Assembly (NCBI GenBank): GCA_964570285.1
Contig: CAZMXP010000003.1
Location: 79,660 to 143,659, forward strand
Direction of reading: 5' to 3'
DNA length: 64,000 nt
DNA from: CAZMXP01 sp964570285
Lineage (GTDB): Bacteria; Planctomycetota; PLA2
Every line of letters starts with the position of its first letter. Positions within the stretch are counted from its first letter, which is position 1. Below the pieces are notes generated by a model that searched no databases, was not told the DNA's origin, and saw nothing but the letters and a program-made list of their open reading frames with translations. The position numbers were made by a program, and so were the translations under genes. Positions 16,819 to 25,152 of this stretch are shown piece by piece.

Positions 16819-19800
16819 CCCGAGCCCCCAGAGCTGCCAGGCGGCCCAGTAGCGGGGGTCGGCCCATCGCGGCTGGGCGCGGACGTGCCGCTGGGCCGCC
16901 CGCAGCGCGGTGGCCACGTCGGCTCCGGCGCCCCTCCTGAGCTCGTAGAACTTCGCCATCAGCGCCGCGGTGGCCTCGTCGTCGACCTTCCAGAGCGAGA
17001 CGACGACGCGCGAAGCGCCGGCGATCAGGAAGGTGCTCGCGAAGCCGACGAGGCCCTCGCCTTCGAAGACCTTTCCCTGGCCGGTGTCGCAGGCGCTCAG
17101 CACGACGAGGTCGGCCGGGATCTTGAGCGCGCTGATCTCGAGCGCCGTCAGGAAGCCGTCGCTCGATGCGTCCGGCGTCACGGCGAGAGCCGAAAGGAGG
17201 GGGTTTCGGGGGTCGACGAGGCCGTGGCAGGCGAGATGCAGCACGGAGAGCCGCCCCGCCTTCGCGATCTCGGCCAGGAGCCGCGTCTCGGTCGCCTCCT
17301 GCCCGAGCAGCACGGTGCCGCCTACGGCCTCCGCCTCGGCGCGGGTCGCCGGCAGCCGCCCCTTCGCGTCGCCATAGGCGGGGTCGCCGAGCGCCAGCGC
17401 CGCGTTTCCGCGCGCGGCGCGGTCGAGCCTCAGGAAGGTCGAGACGGACGGCACCAGGACGTATTCGCGCTCCGGATCGAGCGCCGCGAAGGGCACGAGG
17501 CCGAGCGCCCCGTCCGGCGACACGTAGACGCGGCGGATCCCCGCGCCGAGCGCGAGCGGCGCGATCAGGTGGCCCTCGTCCTCGCGGAGGCCCGCACGCG
17601 CCCCGAGGTCGACGATCGCCGCCCGCCCCGCGGTGACGACCAGCGCATGCGCCGTCTCCCCTTGCAGCAGGTAGAGGACGAGAGCCTCGTCGGCCCGCAG
17701 CGCCTCCAGCAGTTCGCGCAGCGTCGCCGGCTCGGGGAAGAGCACGCGCGCGCCGAGGCCGCTCTCGCGGCGGATCTGCTGGGCGACGTCCTGCAGGGCC
17801 ACGCGCGCCGCCTCGTGTTCGGCCCTCGCCTTCGCGATCGCCGTGCGCTCCCCCCCGGCACGCGCCTGCGCGAGGCGCCGCTGGGCCAACCCCTCCCGAC
17901 CCCGCGCCTCCGCCTCCCGCTGGCGAAGCTGCGGCGGGACGACGGCCTGCTCCAGCGCGCCCTGCCGGTTCAGCGCGTCGACGAGCGCGCCCGCCCGCGC
18001 CATGTCGGCGAAGCGGAGCACCGTCTCGGGGCGGCCGGTCGCGAGCGCGAGGTCGATGCCCTGCCGCATGCCGGCGGCCGCCGCGGCGCGGGCCGCGGCG
18101 TTCTCGCCGGCGGAGAGGCCGGCGAACTGCCCGACGGTGATCCTGAGCGCCCGCTCCGCCTCGGCGACCGCGTCGTCGAGCCTCCCCTGCGCGCGGCGAG
18201 CCGAGGCGAAGGCCCAGCAGATCTGGCCGTGGAGGCGCGGCTCGTCGAGGTCGCCGAGCGCCGTGCGCGCCTCCTCGAGGGAGCGCACCCCCTCGTCGAC
18301 CTCGCCGCTGTGGACCTGCCCCGCCCCGATCCGGCAGAGCGCCTCGGCCTGTACGTGGAGGTTTCCGGCCCGCACCGCGAGGCCGAGCGCGCGGCGGTGG
18401 AAGGGGCGCGCCGCCCCGTGGTCGCCGCGCGCGTCGAGGATCACGGCGAGCTGCCCGACCGCCCAGCTCGCGGTCTCCGGGTCGCCGAGCCGCTCGGCAT
18501 CGGCGAAGACGCTCTCGAAGCGCCGCACCGCCTCCTCGGTCCGCCCGAGGCGGGACCAGCAGTTCCCCTCGTAGAGGCGGCACTGGATGCGCTGCCGCTC
18601 CCAGCCCATCCGCTCGGCGAGCGACGCCGCCTCGCCGTAGCAGGCGGCCGCACGCTCGTGATCGCCGAACGCGTTGCGGATCGCGCCCAGGTTCATCGAG
18701 TTCGTCGAGAGCAGGCGCAGGTCCTTCTGCTCGCGCGCCATCGCGAGCGCGCGCTCGATCAGCGTCAGCCCGCGCGCCCAGTCGCCGCTGACGTAGCAGG
18801 CCCAGCCGTAGTCGCCGAGCGACGAGGCGACCTTGGACGGGTTGCCGGTCGCCTCGGCGACCGCGAGTGCCTCCGCCGAGGCCTCGCGCGCGCCGCGGTA
18901 GTCCCCCCGCGCGTACCGCGTCGCGGCGACCTGGCTCAGCGCGAAGCTGACCAGCCGCTCCTCGTTCAGCACGCGGGCCATCTCCAGCGCGCGCGCCGCG
19001 TAGCGCTCCGAGGCCTCGTACTCGGCGCGCTCCCGCTGGACGATCGCCATCGAGCCGAGCGTGTCGACGACGTTGGCATCGGCGCTGCCGAGCTCCTCGA
19101 AGAGCAGCAGCGCCTCCGAGCCCGATCGCACGGCAAGCTCGCCGTCGCCGGTCGCCGCCGCGGGGTAGCAGAGCCTCCCGAGCGACTCGGCGAGGCGGTA
19201 GCTGCGGCCGCGGGCGCGCTCGCCCTCGACCCACCGCCCCCAGCTCTCCCGCGCCTGGCGGAAGTCGGTGAGCCTGTAGAAGGCCCACCCCGACCCGCGC
19301 CAGCAGCTTGCCGAGAGGCCCGCGCAGCCGAGACGCGCGGCGCGCTGCGCCGCATCGGCCAGCGTCGCCCCCGCCTCGGCCATGCGGCCGAGTTGCCAGT
19401 AGAGGATGCCGCGCTCCTGCACGACCAGCGTCGACGTCAGGTCCTCGTCGAGCGACGTGACCGCCTCGATCGCCGGGAGCGCCCCCCCCGCGTCCCCCCC
19501 CTCCCGCCGCTTGCGGCTCTCGCGCAGCGCGCGATAGCGCTCCCGCGCAGCGGCGAGATCGCGCCCCTTCAGCGACGCGACATAGGCGGGCAGCGCGCCC
19601 GCATCGGCGGTACGCACGCTCGCGGCCTCGGCGAGAGCCGCCGCGCGGTCGAAGGCTCCCTCGTGGCAGAGCAGCTCGGCGAGCAGCCACGGGTCGCCCG
19701 ACTTCGCGCTGAGCGCCGCGAGTTCGGCGGGGCCGCCCGTCCGCGCCGTTGCGAGTTCGGCGTCGAACTCGTCGCTGAGCGCGACAGCGGCGAGCAGCGG

Positions 19801-19821
19801 CAGGAGAAGGAGGCGGCTCAC
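16816..19821 (-). CDS. Secreted TPR-CHAT protein (caspase-like peptidase domain)
   Basis: This encodes 1001 residues from a GTG that overlaps the upstream symporter stop (GTGA). A signal peptide (about 1-16, RLLLLPLLAAVALS) is followed by roughly 600 residues of TPR repeats, such as ASSLGDYGWACYVSGDWARG. The C-terminal CHAT domain has the expected catalytic pair: His866 in LHLACHGLVDP and Cys911 in VVLSACDTGQG. CHAT proteins are clan CD cysteine proteases. The TPR part probably senses or scaffolds a partner. The apparent export is noteworthy, since many CHAT effectors are cytoplasmic. The stop codon lies in the palindromic element. Confidence 0.88.
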   Translation of the reverse strand: MSRLLLLPLLAAVALSDEFDAELATARTGGPAELAALSAKSGDPWLLAELLCHEGAFDRAAALAEAASVRTADAGALPAYVASLKGRDLAAARERYRALRESRKRREGGDAGGALPAIEAVTSLDEDLTSTLVVQERGILYWQLGRMAEAGATLADAAQRAARLGCAGLSASCWRGSGWAFYRLTDFRQARESWGRWVEGERARGRSYRLAESLGRLCYPAAATGDGELAVRSGSEALLLFEELGSADANVVDTLGSMAIVQRERAEYEASERYAARALEMARVLNEERLVSFALSQVAATRYARGDYRGAREASAEALAVAEATGNPSKVASSLGDYGWACYVSGDWARGLTLIERALAMAREQKDLRLLSTNSMNLGAIRNAFGDHERAAACYGEAASLAERMGWERQRIQCRLYEGNCWSRLGRTEEAVRRFESVFADAERLGDPETASWAVGQLAVILDARGDHGAARPFHRRALGLAVRAGNLHVQAEALCRIGAGQVHSGEVDEGVRSLEEARTALGDLDEPRLHGQICWAFASARRAQGRLDDAVAEAERALRITVGQFAGLSAGENAAARAAAAAGMRQGIDLALATGRPETVLRFADMARAGALVDALNRQGALEQAVVPPQLRQREAEARGREGLAQRRLAQARAGGERTAIAKARAEHEAARVALQDVAQQIRRESGLGARVLFPEPATLRELLEALRADEALVLYLLQGETAHALVVTAGRAAIVDLGARAGLREDEGHLIAPLALGAGIRRVYVSPDGALGLVPFAALDPEREYVLVPSVSTFLRLDRAARGNAALALGDPAYGDAKGRLPATRAEAEAVGGTVLLGQEATETRLLAEIAKAGRLSVLHLACHGLVDPRNPLLSALAVTPDASSDGFLTALEISALKIPADLVVLSACDTGQGKVFEGEGLVGFASTFLIAGASRVVVSLWKVDDEATAALMAKFYELRRGAGADVATALRAAQRHVRAQPRWADPRYWAAWQLWGLG

Positions 19822-21095
19822 GCGGACCGCTGCGCCTCCGACCGGAACGCGATCCGCTCGAGAATCGCGGCGCCGACGCCGTCGTCCCAGACGTTGACGG
19901 TCGTGCGGCAGCGGTCGAGGAACCAGTCGACGGCGAGGATCAGCCCCATGCCTTCGAGCGGGAGGCCGACGGCATTCAGCACGAGCACCATCGTGACGAG
20001 GCCCGCCTCGGGGATGCCGGCGGCGCCGATCGCGGCGAGCGTCGCGGTGAACGCGACGACGACGAGCGAGCCTAGACCGAGGTCGATGCCGTGCGCCTGC
20101 GCGATGAAGACGGCGGCAACCGCCTCGTAGAGCGCGGTGCCGTTCATGTTGAGCGTGGTGCCGAGCGGCGCGAGGAAGCCCGCGGCCTTGCGCGAGACGC
20201 CGTTCTTGCCGGAGATGCATTCGAGAGTGACCGGCAGCGTCGCCGACGACGAGGCGGTCGAGAAGGCGGTGACGAGCGCGGGCAGCATGCCGCGCGCATA
20301 CGCGAGCGGGCGGCGGCCTCCGAGCAGGCGAAGCAGCAGCGGCAGCACGAGGACGCCGTGGATGAGCAGGCCCGCGATGACGACGAGCATGTAGGCGCCG
20401 ATGCGGCGGAACTCCTCGAGTGCGGCGGCGCCGCCGCCGGTGGCGCCGATGCGCCCCGCGACGAGGCCGAGGATGCCGGCCGGGGCGAGCCACATCAGCC
20501 ACGAGACGACGCGGAGCAGGCCGTCGTTCACCGCGTGGAAGAACTCGAGCGCGGGGCGTGCGCGGGCGCCGAGCGTCGTCAGCGCGGCGCCGAAGACGAG
20601 CGCGAAGACGATGCAGGGGAGGATCAGCGTCCGCGCCATCGCGTCGAGCAGCGAGGGGTGCACGAAGGAGCGGGCGAAGTCCTCGAGCCCGACCTCCGAC
20701 TTCCCCTCGAAGCGGGCCGCCGCCTCGGGCGTGAGCCTGCCGGGCCCCGCGCCGTCGCCGGGCCGGATCACGGAGACGAGCAGCAGCCCGAGCGTGACGG
20801 CGAGCAGCATCGTCCCGAGGAAGTAGACGATCGCGACGAGCCCCGCGCGTCCGAGACCGCGCACGTCCCCGATCGCCGCGATGCCGCAGATCAGCGAGGC
20901 CATCACGAGCGGCACGACGACCATGCGCAGCGCGTCGAGGAAGATGTCGCCGACCCAGCCGACCGCCTTCGCGGCCGGCTTGCCGAGAAGCGCGCCGAGA
21001 AGCGCGCCCCCGAGCGCGCCCGCGACGATCAGCCAGAGCAGCAGGGGCGGAGCGGGCTTGGCCGCGTCGTCCGGCGCAACCCCCGGCGAGGTCAT
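19818..21095 (-). CDS. Dicarboxylate/amino acid:cation symporter (DAACS family)
   Basis: This encodes 425 residues, the usual length. Signature segments are present: TAFSTASSSATLPVTLE (re-entrant hairpin 1), APLGTTLNMNGTALYEAV, the GAAGIPEAG hairpin 2 region, and DWFLDRCRTTVNVWDD. The final Asp/Arg/Thr/Asn pattern binds acidic amino acids or C4-dicarboxylates. It would import glutamate, aspartate or dicarboxylates with Na+ or H+. TAGGCT (complement of 21102-21107) ends 6 nt before the ATG. It is coupled to the CHAT gene. Confidence 0.93.
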   Translation of the reverse strand: MTSPGVAPDDAAKPAPPLLLWLIVAGALGGALLGALLGKPAAKAVGWVGDIFLDALRMVVVPLVMASLICGIAAIGDVRGLGRAGLVAIVYFLGTMLLAVTLGLLLVSVIRPGDGAGPGRLTPEAAARFEGKSEVGLEDFARSFVHPSLLDAMARTLILPCIVFALVFGAALTTLGARARPALEFFHAVNDGLLRVVSWLMWLAPAGILGLVAGRIGATGGGAAALEEFRRIGAYMLVVIAGLLIHGVLVLPLLLRLLGGRRPLAYARGMLPALVTAFSTASSSATLPVTLECISGKNGVSRKAAGFLAPLGTTLNMNGTALYEAVAAVFIAQAHGIDLGLGSLVVVAFTATLAAIGAAGIPEAGLVTMVLVLNAVGLPLEGMGLILAVDWFLDRCRTTVNVWDDGVGAAILERIAFRSEAQRSA

Positions 21096-21216
21096 GGGGA
21101 GAGCCTACGCGATGCGACGGGCGAGCGGAAGCGGGGACCCGATTCGACTCCTGCGTTCCGCTGCTCCCCCTCGCGCGCGCGGGCGGAGGGCCCGCGGTCC
21201 CCGCGGGGGCAACCTC

Positions 21217-22806
21217 CTAGTCGGCCCAGGGCTTACGGATATCGACGCAGGTGCCGCCGTTCTCCTCGGCGATCAGGGCCATGAAGGCTGCCATCTCGTC
21301 GGGATCCTCGTACTTGATCGCCTTCTCGATGCTCGCCTTGCCGATCGCGAGCGCGATCGTGTTGAAGATGACCCTCCGGAAGCGGTTGTTGAAGCGGTGT
21401 CGGACGAGGATCTCCTCGGGGACTTCCACCTTCCCGGCCGAGGGGATCCCGTCGGAGAGGAAGAAGACGGTATCGACGAGGGGGTTCTTCGTCAGCGACT
21501 CCTCGAGCGCGAGGTCGGTGTTGGTGCCTCCGCGGGGCAGCAGGAACTTCTCGGCCCACTCGAGGGCGCGGCGCTTGTTGGCGTCGGTCGCCTGCACCTC
21601 GCCCTTCTCCCAGTGGGCGGTGCTTCCGGCGAAGGTCATCAGGTTGAAGAGCGTCTGCTCGCTGAGCGACTCGATGCCCCTCTTGAGCTCCCGCTTGGCG
21701 ACCTCGATGCGGTTGGGGTGGTAGTCGGGCCACTGCATCGAGCCGCTCACGTCGACGACGAAGAGCACGCGGTCGCTGTAGATCTTGAAGTTGTAGTAGC
21801 TGCCGATCGACATCGTCTCGCGGTTCTTGATCTCGCCGGCCTCGGTCAGGCGGCCCGCCTGCTTGTCGCGCCACCACTTGTCCCACGCATCGGGCGCGTA
21901 GCCGTAGTCGACCCCGGAGATCTGCTTCATCGCCTCGAAGGCCTTCACCTTCGAGCGGAGGTTGCCCTCGCGCATCAGCAGGATCAGTTCCGGGAAGAGC
22001 GGCTCCATGCGGGCCGCCCCCGCCGCGATCGCGGCGGTCTCGCGCACGATGAACTCCTCGTCCTTGAGCAGCTTGCGCTGCGCCTCCACGGCGTCGGGCG
22101 CCCGGTGGCGCGAGACGAGCGCCTCCGCGGCGGCGAGGCGCACGCGCCAGTCCGGGCTCGCGGCGGCGGCGAGAAGCACCGGCTTGGTCCCCTCGCCCCC
22201 GATGGCGCCGGCGGTCCGCAGCGCCTCGAAGTAGAGGTGCAGGTCGTTCTGGTCGCGCTTCTCCTCCTTCGCGATCAGGTCGAGGACCGGTCCGTTGGCC
22301 TCGGGCGTCCGCAAGAGGCCGAGCGCCTCGACCGCCCCGAGGCGGATCGTGCGGTTCCCGCTCTTCAGCACCTTGTCGAGAATCCACATGCCCGCCGCGG
22401 GGTCGGTGGCGAGCCCGAAGGCGCGGCCGAGGTAGTGCGGCAGCACCGAGCGCTGCTCCTTCAGGACCTTCCGGTAGGCCCGCGCGAGGGCCTTCACGTC
22501 GCCCACCTTCGCGACGGAGTACATCGCGAAGATCTGCGTGCGCGTGTCGCCGTCCTCCTCGAGGATCTGGTTGAGCAGCTCCGCCGACTTGGGCGAGTTC
22601 AGGGTGCCGAGCCGCCGCGCCAACTCCCGGCGGCGCCGCACCGGAACGAGGTCCTGGTTCGAGCGGAGCGCCTCGTACTCCTCCGCGATCGTCTTCACCT
22701 GCGCCTCGATCGCGGCGGGGTCGCCGGGGGCGGGTCCGTCCTCCCCGGCCCGGCTAGGAACCAGCAGGACGAGCACCGGCACCAGGACGGAGACGATCCG
22801 ACTCAT
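21217..22806 (-). CDS. Secreted protein with HEAT-like repeats and VWA domain
   Basis: This encodes 529 residues. A signal peptide (about 1-20) is followed by helical HEAT-like repeats to about residue 270. A VWA domain follows from about residue 345. Its MIDAS motif is DVSGS within VLFVVDVSGSMQWP, with the Thr of GGTNTDLAL and the Asp of FFLSDGIPS completing the metal site. Proteins of this design are common and mostly uncharacterised in Planctomycetota. A role in surface adhesion or assembly is an inference. TACGAT lies 11 nt before the ATG. Confidence 0.82.
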   Translation of the reverse strand: MSRIVSVLVPVLVLLVPSRAGEDGPAPGDPAAIEAQVKTIAEEYEALRSNQDLVPVRRRRELARRLGTLNSPKSAELLNQILEEDGDTRTQIFAMYSVAKVGDVKALARAYRKVLKEQRSVLPHYLGRAFGLATDPAAGMWILDKVLKSGNRTIRLGAVEALGLLRTPEANGPVLDLIAKEEKRDQNDLHLYFEALRTAGAIGGEGTKPVLLAAAASPDWRVRLAAAEALVSRHRAPDAVEAQRKLLKDEEFIVRETAAIAAGAARMEPLFPELILLMREGNLRSKVKAFEAMKQISGVDYGYAPDAWDKWWRDKQAGRLTEAGEIKNRETMSIGSYYNFKIYSDRVLFVVDVSGSMQWPDYHPNRIEVAKRELKRGIESLSEQTLFNLMTFAGSTAHWEKGEVQATDANKRRALEWAEKFLLPRGGTNTDLALEESLTKNPLVDTVFFLSDGIPSAGKVEVPEEILVRHRFNNRFRRVIFNTIALAIGKASIEKAIKYEDPDEMAAFMALIAEENGGTCVDIRKPWAD

Positions 22807-22849
22807 CGCAGCGCTCTATCGTAGCCCAACCTCCGACGCGGCGCCGCGC

Positions 22850-24169
22850 CTAAAACCTCGCGAGGAGCAGCGTGAAGTCGTCCCGGAGGCCGCGCCCGGC
22901 CGCGTAGGCCTCCGAGTCGGCGCGGATCGCGTCCGCGACGGCGATCGCATCGGCCCCCGCGCGGGCGGCGGTCCGCACGGCCTCCCGGAGCCGCCCGATG
23001 CCGTAGTGTTCGCCCTCGGGATCGGGGCGGTCCACGACGCCGTCGGTGTAGCAGACGAGGAGATCCCCGGGGCCGATCGGCAGCGACCGGCACGCGCGGC
23101 CGGGGCCGCCGGCGAAGAGTCCCAGCACGGGGGCCGTCCGCTCCAACGCCTCGAAGCGGTCCGCGCGCAGGCTGTAGTGCAACGGGGCGACGTGACCGGC
23201 GTTGCGATACTCCAGCGTGCGCGTCTTGGCGTCGAAGATCCCGACGAAGAGCGCGACGTACATCCCGTCGGTCAACTCCTCGCGCAGCACCTCGTTGAGC
23301 GCGTCATGGACGCCCGCGAGGGAGTCCTTCGTCAGCAGCGCGCTCCGGAGATGGCCCCGGACATCCGACATCATCAGGGCCGGGGCCACGCCGTGGCCGG
23401 AGACGTCGCCGATCGCGAGCGCGAGCCGGTCGCGCTCGAGGGGCACGTAGTCGCAGTAGTCGCCGCCGACCTGCGCGGCGATCAGGTTCAACGCGACCAG
23501 CTCGACCCCTCCGATCTTCGCGGGGGAGCGCGGGAGGAGCCGGAGCTGGATCTCCCGCGCGGTCAGGAGTTGCCGCTGCAGGTCCTGCGCCTCCCACGCC
23601 TCGTGGAACAGGCGGTGGTTCTCGATCGCGAGCCCCATCAGGCCCGCCTGGGCATGGAAGAGCATCAGGTCCGCGTCGGTGTGCGTCCTCCGGGTGACCT
23701 TGGAATCGACATAGACCGCGCCCAGCACGCGACCCCGCGCGCGCAGCGGCGCGCACATCAGTTCGCGCAGACGCAGGCCGGTCACGGACTCGCTGAGCCC
23801 GAGCGTCTGCTGCGTCCCCGAGACCTGCGCGATGACGGGCTTGTTCTCGCGCACGACGCTCTCCGGGATCGAGTGGGAGTACTCGAGATCCCGGCCGAGG
23901 GAGTCGCCCTGGCTGTCGAGCGCTACGCGAATCGCGAGCTGCCCGTCGCGGGGCAGCAGCAGGAGCCCGCGCTCCGCGCCGGTCGTCCGGATCGCGTGGG
24001 CGACGAGCTTCTTCAGCAGCGCATCGAGCTCGGTCTCCCCGATGACCTCCGCGACGGTCGCGATCAGCGTCCGGAAGTTGCGTTGGCTCTCCGGCGAGGC
24101 GCCCGAGAGGTAGTCCGCGTAGTAGTGGACCTCCTCCTCGCTGAACCAGGGTCGCTGCTCCGGCACCAT
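22850..24169 (-). CDS. GAF domain plus SpoIIE/RsbU-type serine phosphatase
   Basis: This encodes 439 residues. A GAF domain occupies about residues 45-195 (GAERGLLLLPRDGQLAIRVA, then LRELMCAPLRARGRVLGAVYVDS). A linker helix (QLLTAREIQLRLLPRSP) joins it to a PP2C-type phosphatase from about residue 210. Metal ligands are visible in GGDYCDY, IGDVSGHGVAPALMM and LRDDFTLLLARF. Such enzymes act on anti-anti-sigma factors or related phosphoproteins in partner-switching. No anti-sigma/STAS partner is adjacent. It is cytoplasmic, with no membrane segment. Confidence 0.9.
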   Translation of the reverse strand: MVPEQRPWFSEEEVHYYADYLSGASPESQRNFRTLIATVAEVIGETELDALLKKLVAHAIRTTGAERGLLLLPRDGQLAIRVALDSQGDSLGRDLEYSHSIPESVVRENKPVIAQVSGTQQTLGLSESVTGLRLRELMCAPLRARGRVLGAVYVDSKVTRRTHTDADLMLFHAQAGLMGLAIENHRLFHEAWEAQDLQRQLLTAREIQLRLLPRSPAKIGGVELVALNLIAAQVGGDYCDYVPLERDRLALAIGDVSGHGVAPALMMSDVRGHLRSALLTKDSLAGVHDALNEVLREELTDGMYVALFVGIFDAKTRTLEYRNAGHVAPLHYSLRADRFEALERTAPVLGLFAGGPGRACRSLPIGPGDLLVCYTDGVVDRPDPEGEHYGIGRLREAVRTAARAGADAIAVADAIRADSEAYAAGRGLRDDFTLLLARF

Positions 24170-24208
24170 CGCTCGGCCCGCGATTGTCGCAGGTCGGCCC
24201 GGTCCGGC

Positions 24209-25126
24209 CTAGCGCCGGGGGTCGCGCTCGTGGCAATCGAGGCAGGTCACGACCTTCGTCAGGCGGTCGCCGCCGAGGCGGTTGAGCTTCTCGACCCACT
24301 GCTCCATCAGCTCGCCGACCCACTCCCGCTCCCTCGCGAGCCGCTCGGGCCGCTCCAGCGTCGCTTCGAGCAGGCCGTCCATGTTCGCGGTGTGGCACAT
24401 CGAGCACTTGACGGGGGCCCCCGCAGGGTCCTTCAGCAGCGGTTTCCACGCCGACGCGGGCTCGCGGTTGGTGGTCGGCGCCTCGGAGAGCGCCTGGACG
24501 AAGGTCTTCATGAAGTAGGCGTACGCCATCGCCCGGGCCTGGCGCTGGCCGGGGCTCAGGTGCTCGGTCTCCGGGTTCTTCTCGTGGCAGGTCGTGCAGG
24601 TGACCGGCGCCCTGAGCCTCTCCCCGTGCACCGTGTTGAGCCGCTTCATCCAGTTCCGCATCAGCGGGATCATGAAGGCGGGATCCTTGCGGAACGACTC
24701 CACCGCCTGCGAGCCCGGGTCGCTCGCCTTCATCCCCTCGACGTTGTACTTCGTCGGGTCGTGGCAGTCGGCGCAGTCGATCGGCGCGCTCCCCTCGCGC
24801 AGCGGCGAGGTCCACTGCGGGTTCGGCTCGCGGTTCTGCGGCGTGCCCACGAGCGCCGCGACGAACTTCTTCATGAAGTGCGCCTTCGCCTGCGACGCCG
24901 CGGCCCGGTCCTGCGGGGCGCCGCCGCCGTGGGGATCCTTCGCGTCGCCGCCCTGCGCGCCGGGCCTGCGCGTCTCCCCCCCGTGCCCCCCCCCCATCCT
25001 CTTCTGGTAGTCGAGGTAGGTCTCGGACGTATCCCGGCTCGAGAAGATCATCATGCCGGCGCTGCCGAGCAGAAGGCCGAAGAAGAGGCCGATCAGCAGG
25101 ACGGGGGTCGGGCGGCGTGCGCTCAC
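24209..25126 (-). CDS. Membrane-anchored tetraheme c-type cytochrome with internal duplication
   Basis: This encodes 305 residues. The GTG at 25126 is fixed by TACAAT (complement of 25134-25139) ending 7 nt upstream. One N-terminal membrane anchor (about 8-28) precedes a His/Gly-rich link. Four CxxCH sites follow: CADCH, CTTCH, CSMCH and CLDCH. They fall into two similar halves, each with an (F/Y)MK.FV.AL start, an NREP...W..PL block, a first CxxCH, a (M)..W..(R/K)LN..GxRL block and a second CxxCH. It would carry electrons in the periplasm; the partner is unknown. Confidence 0.88.
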   Translation of the reverse strand: MSARRPTPVLLIGLFFGLLLGSAGMMIFSSRDTSETYLDYQKRMGGGHGGETRRPGAQGGDAKDPHGGGAPQDRAAASQAKAHFMKKFVAALVGTPQNREPNPQWTSPLREGSAPIDCADCHDPTKYNVEGMKASDPGSQAVESFRKDPAFMIPLMRNWMKRLNTVHGERLRAPVTCTTCHEKNPETEHLSPGQRQARAMAYAYFMKTFVQALSEAPTTNREPASAWKPLLKDPAGAPVKCSMCHTANMDGLLEATLERPERLAREREWVGELMEQWVEKLNRLGGDRLTKVVTCLDCHERDPRR

Positions 25127-25133
25127 GGGAGGG

Positions 25134-25139
25134 ATTGTA
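25134..25139 (-). promoter_or_regulatory. -10 box deciding a GTG start
   Basis: The complement reads TACAAT, then CCCTCCC, then GTG. The 7 nt gap is the geometry expected for a leaderless mRNA and selects this GTG as the start of the cytochrome gene. Confidence 0.6.
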
Positions 25140-25152
25140 GGCGCGCCGGCAA

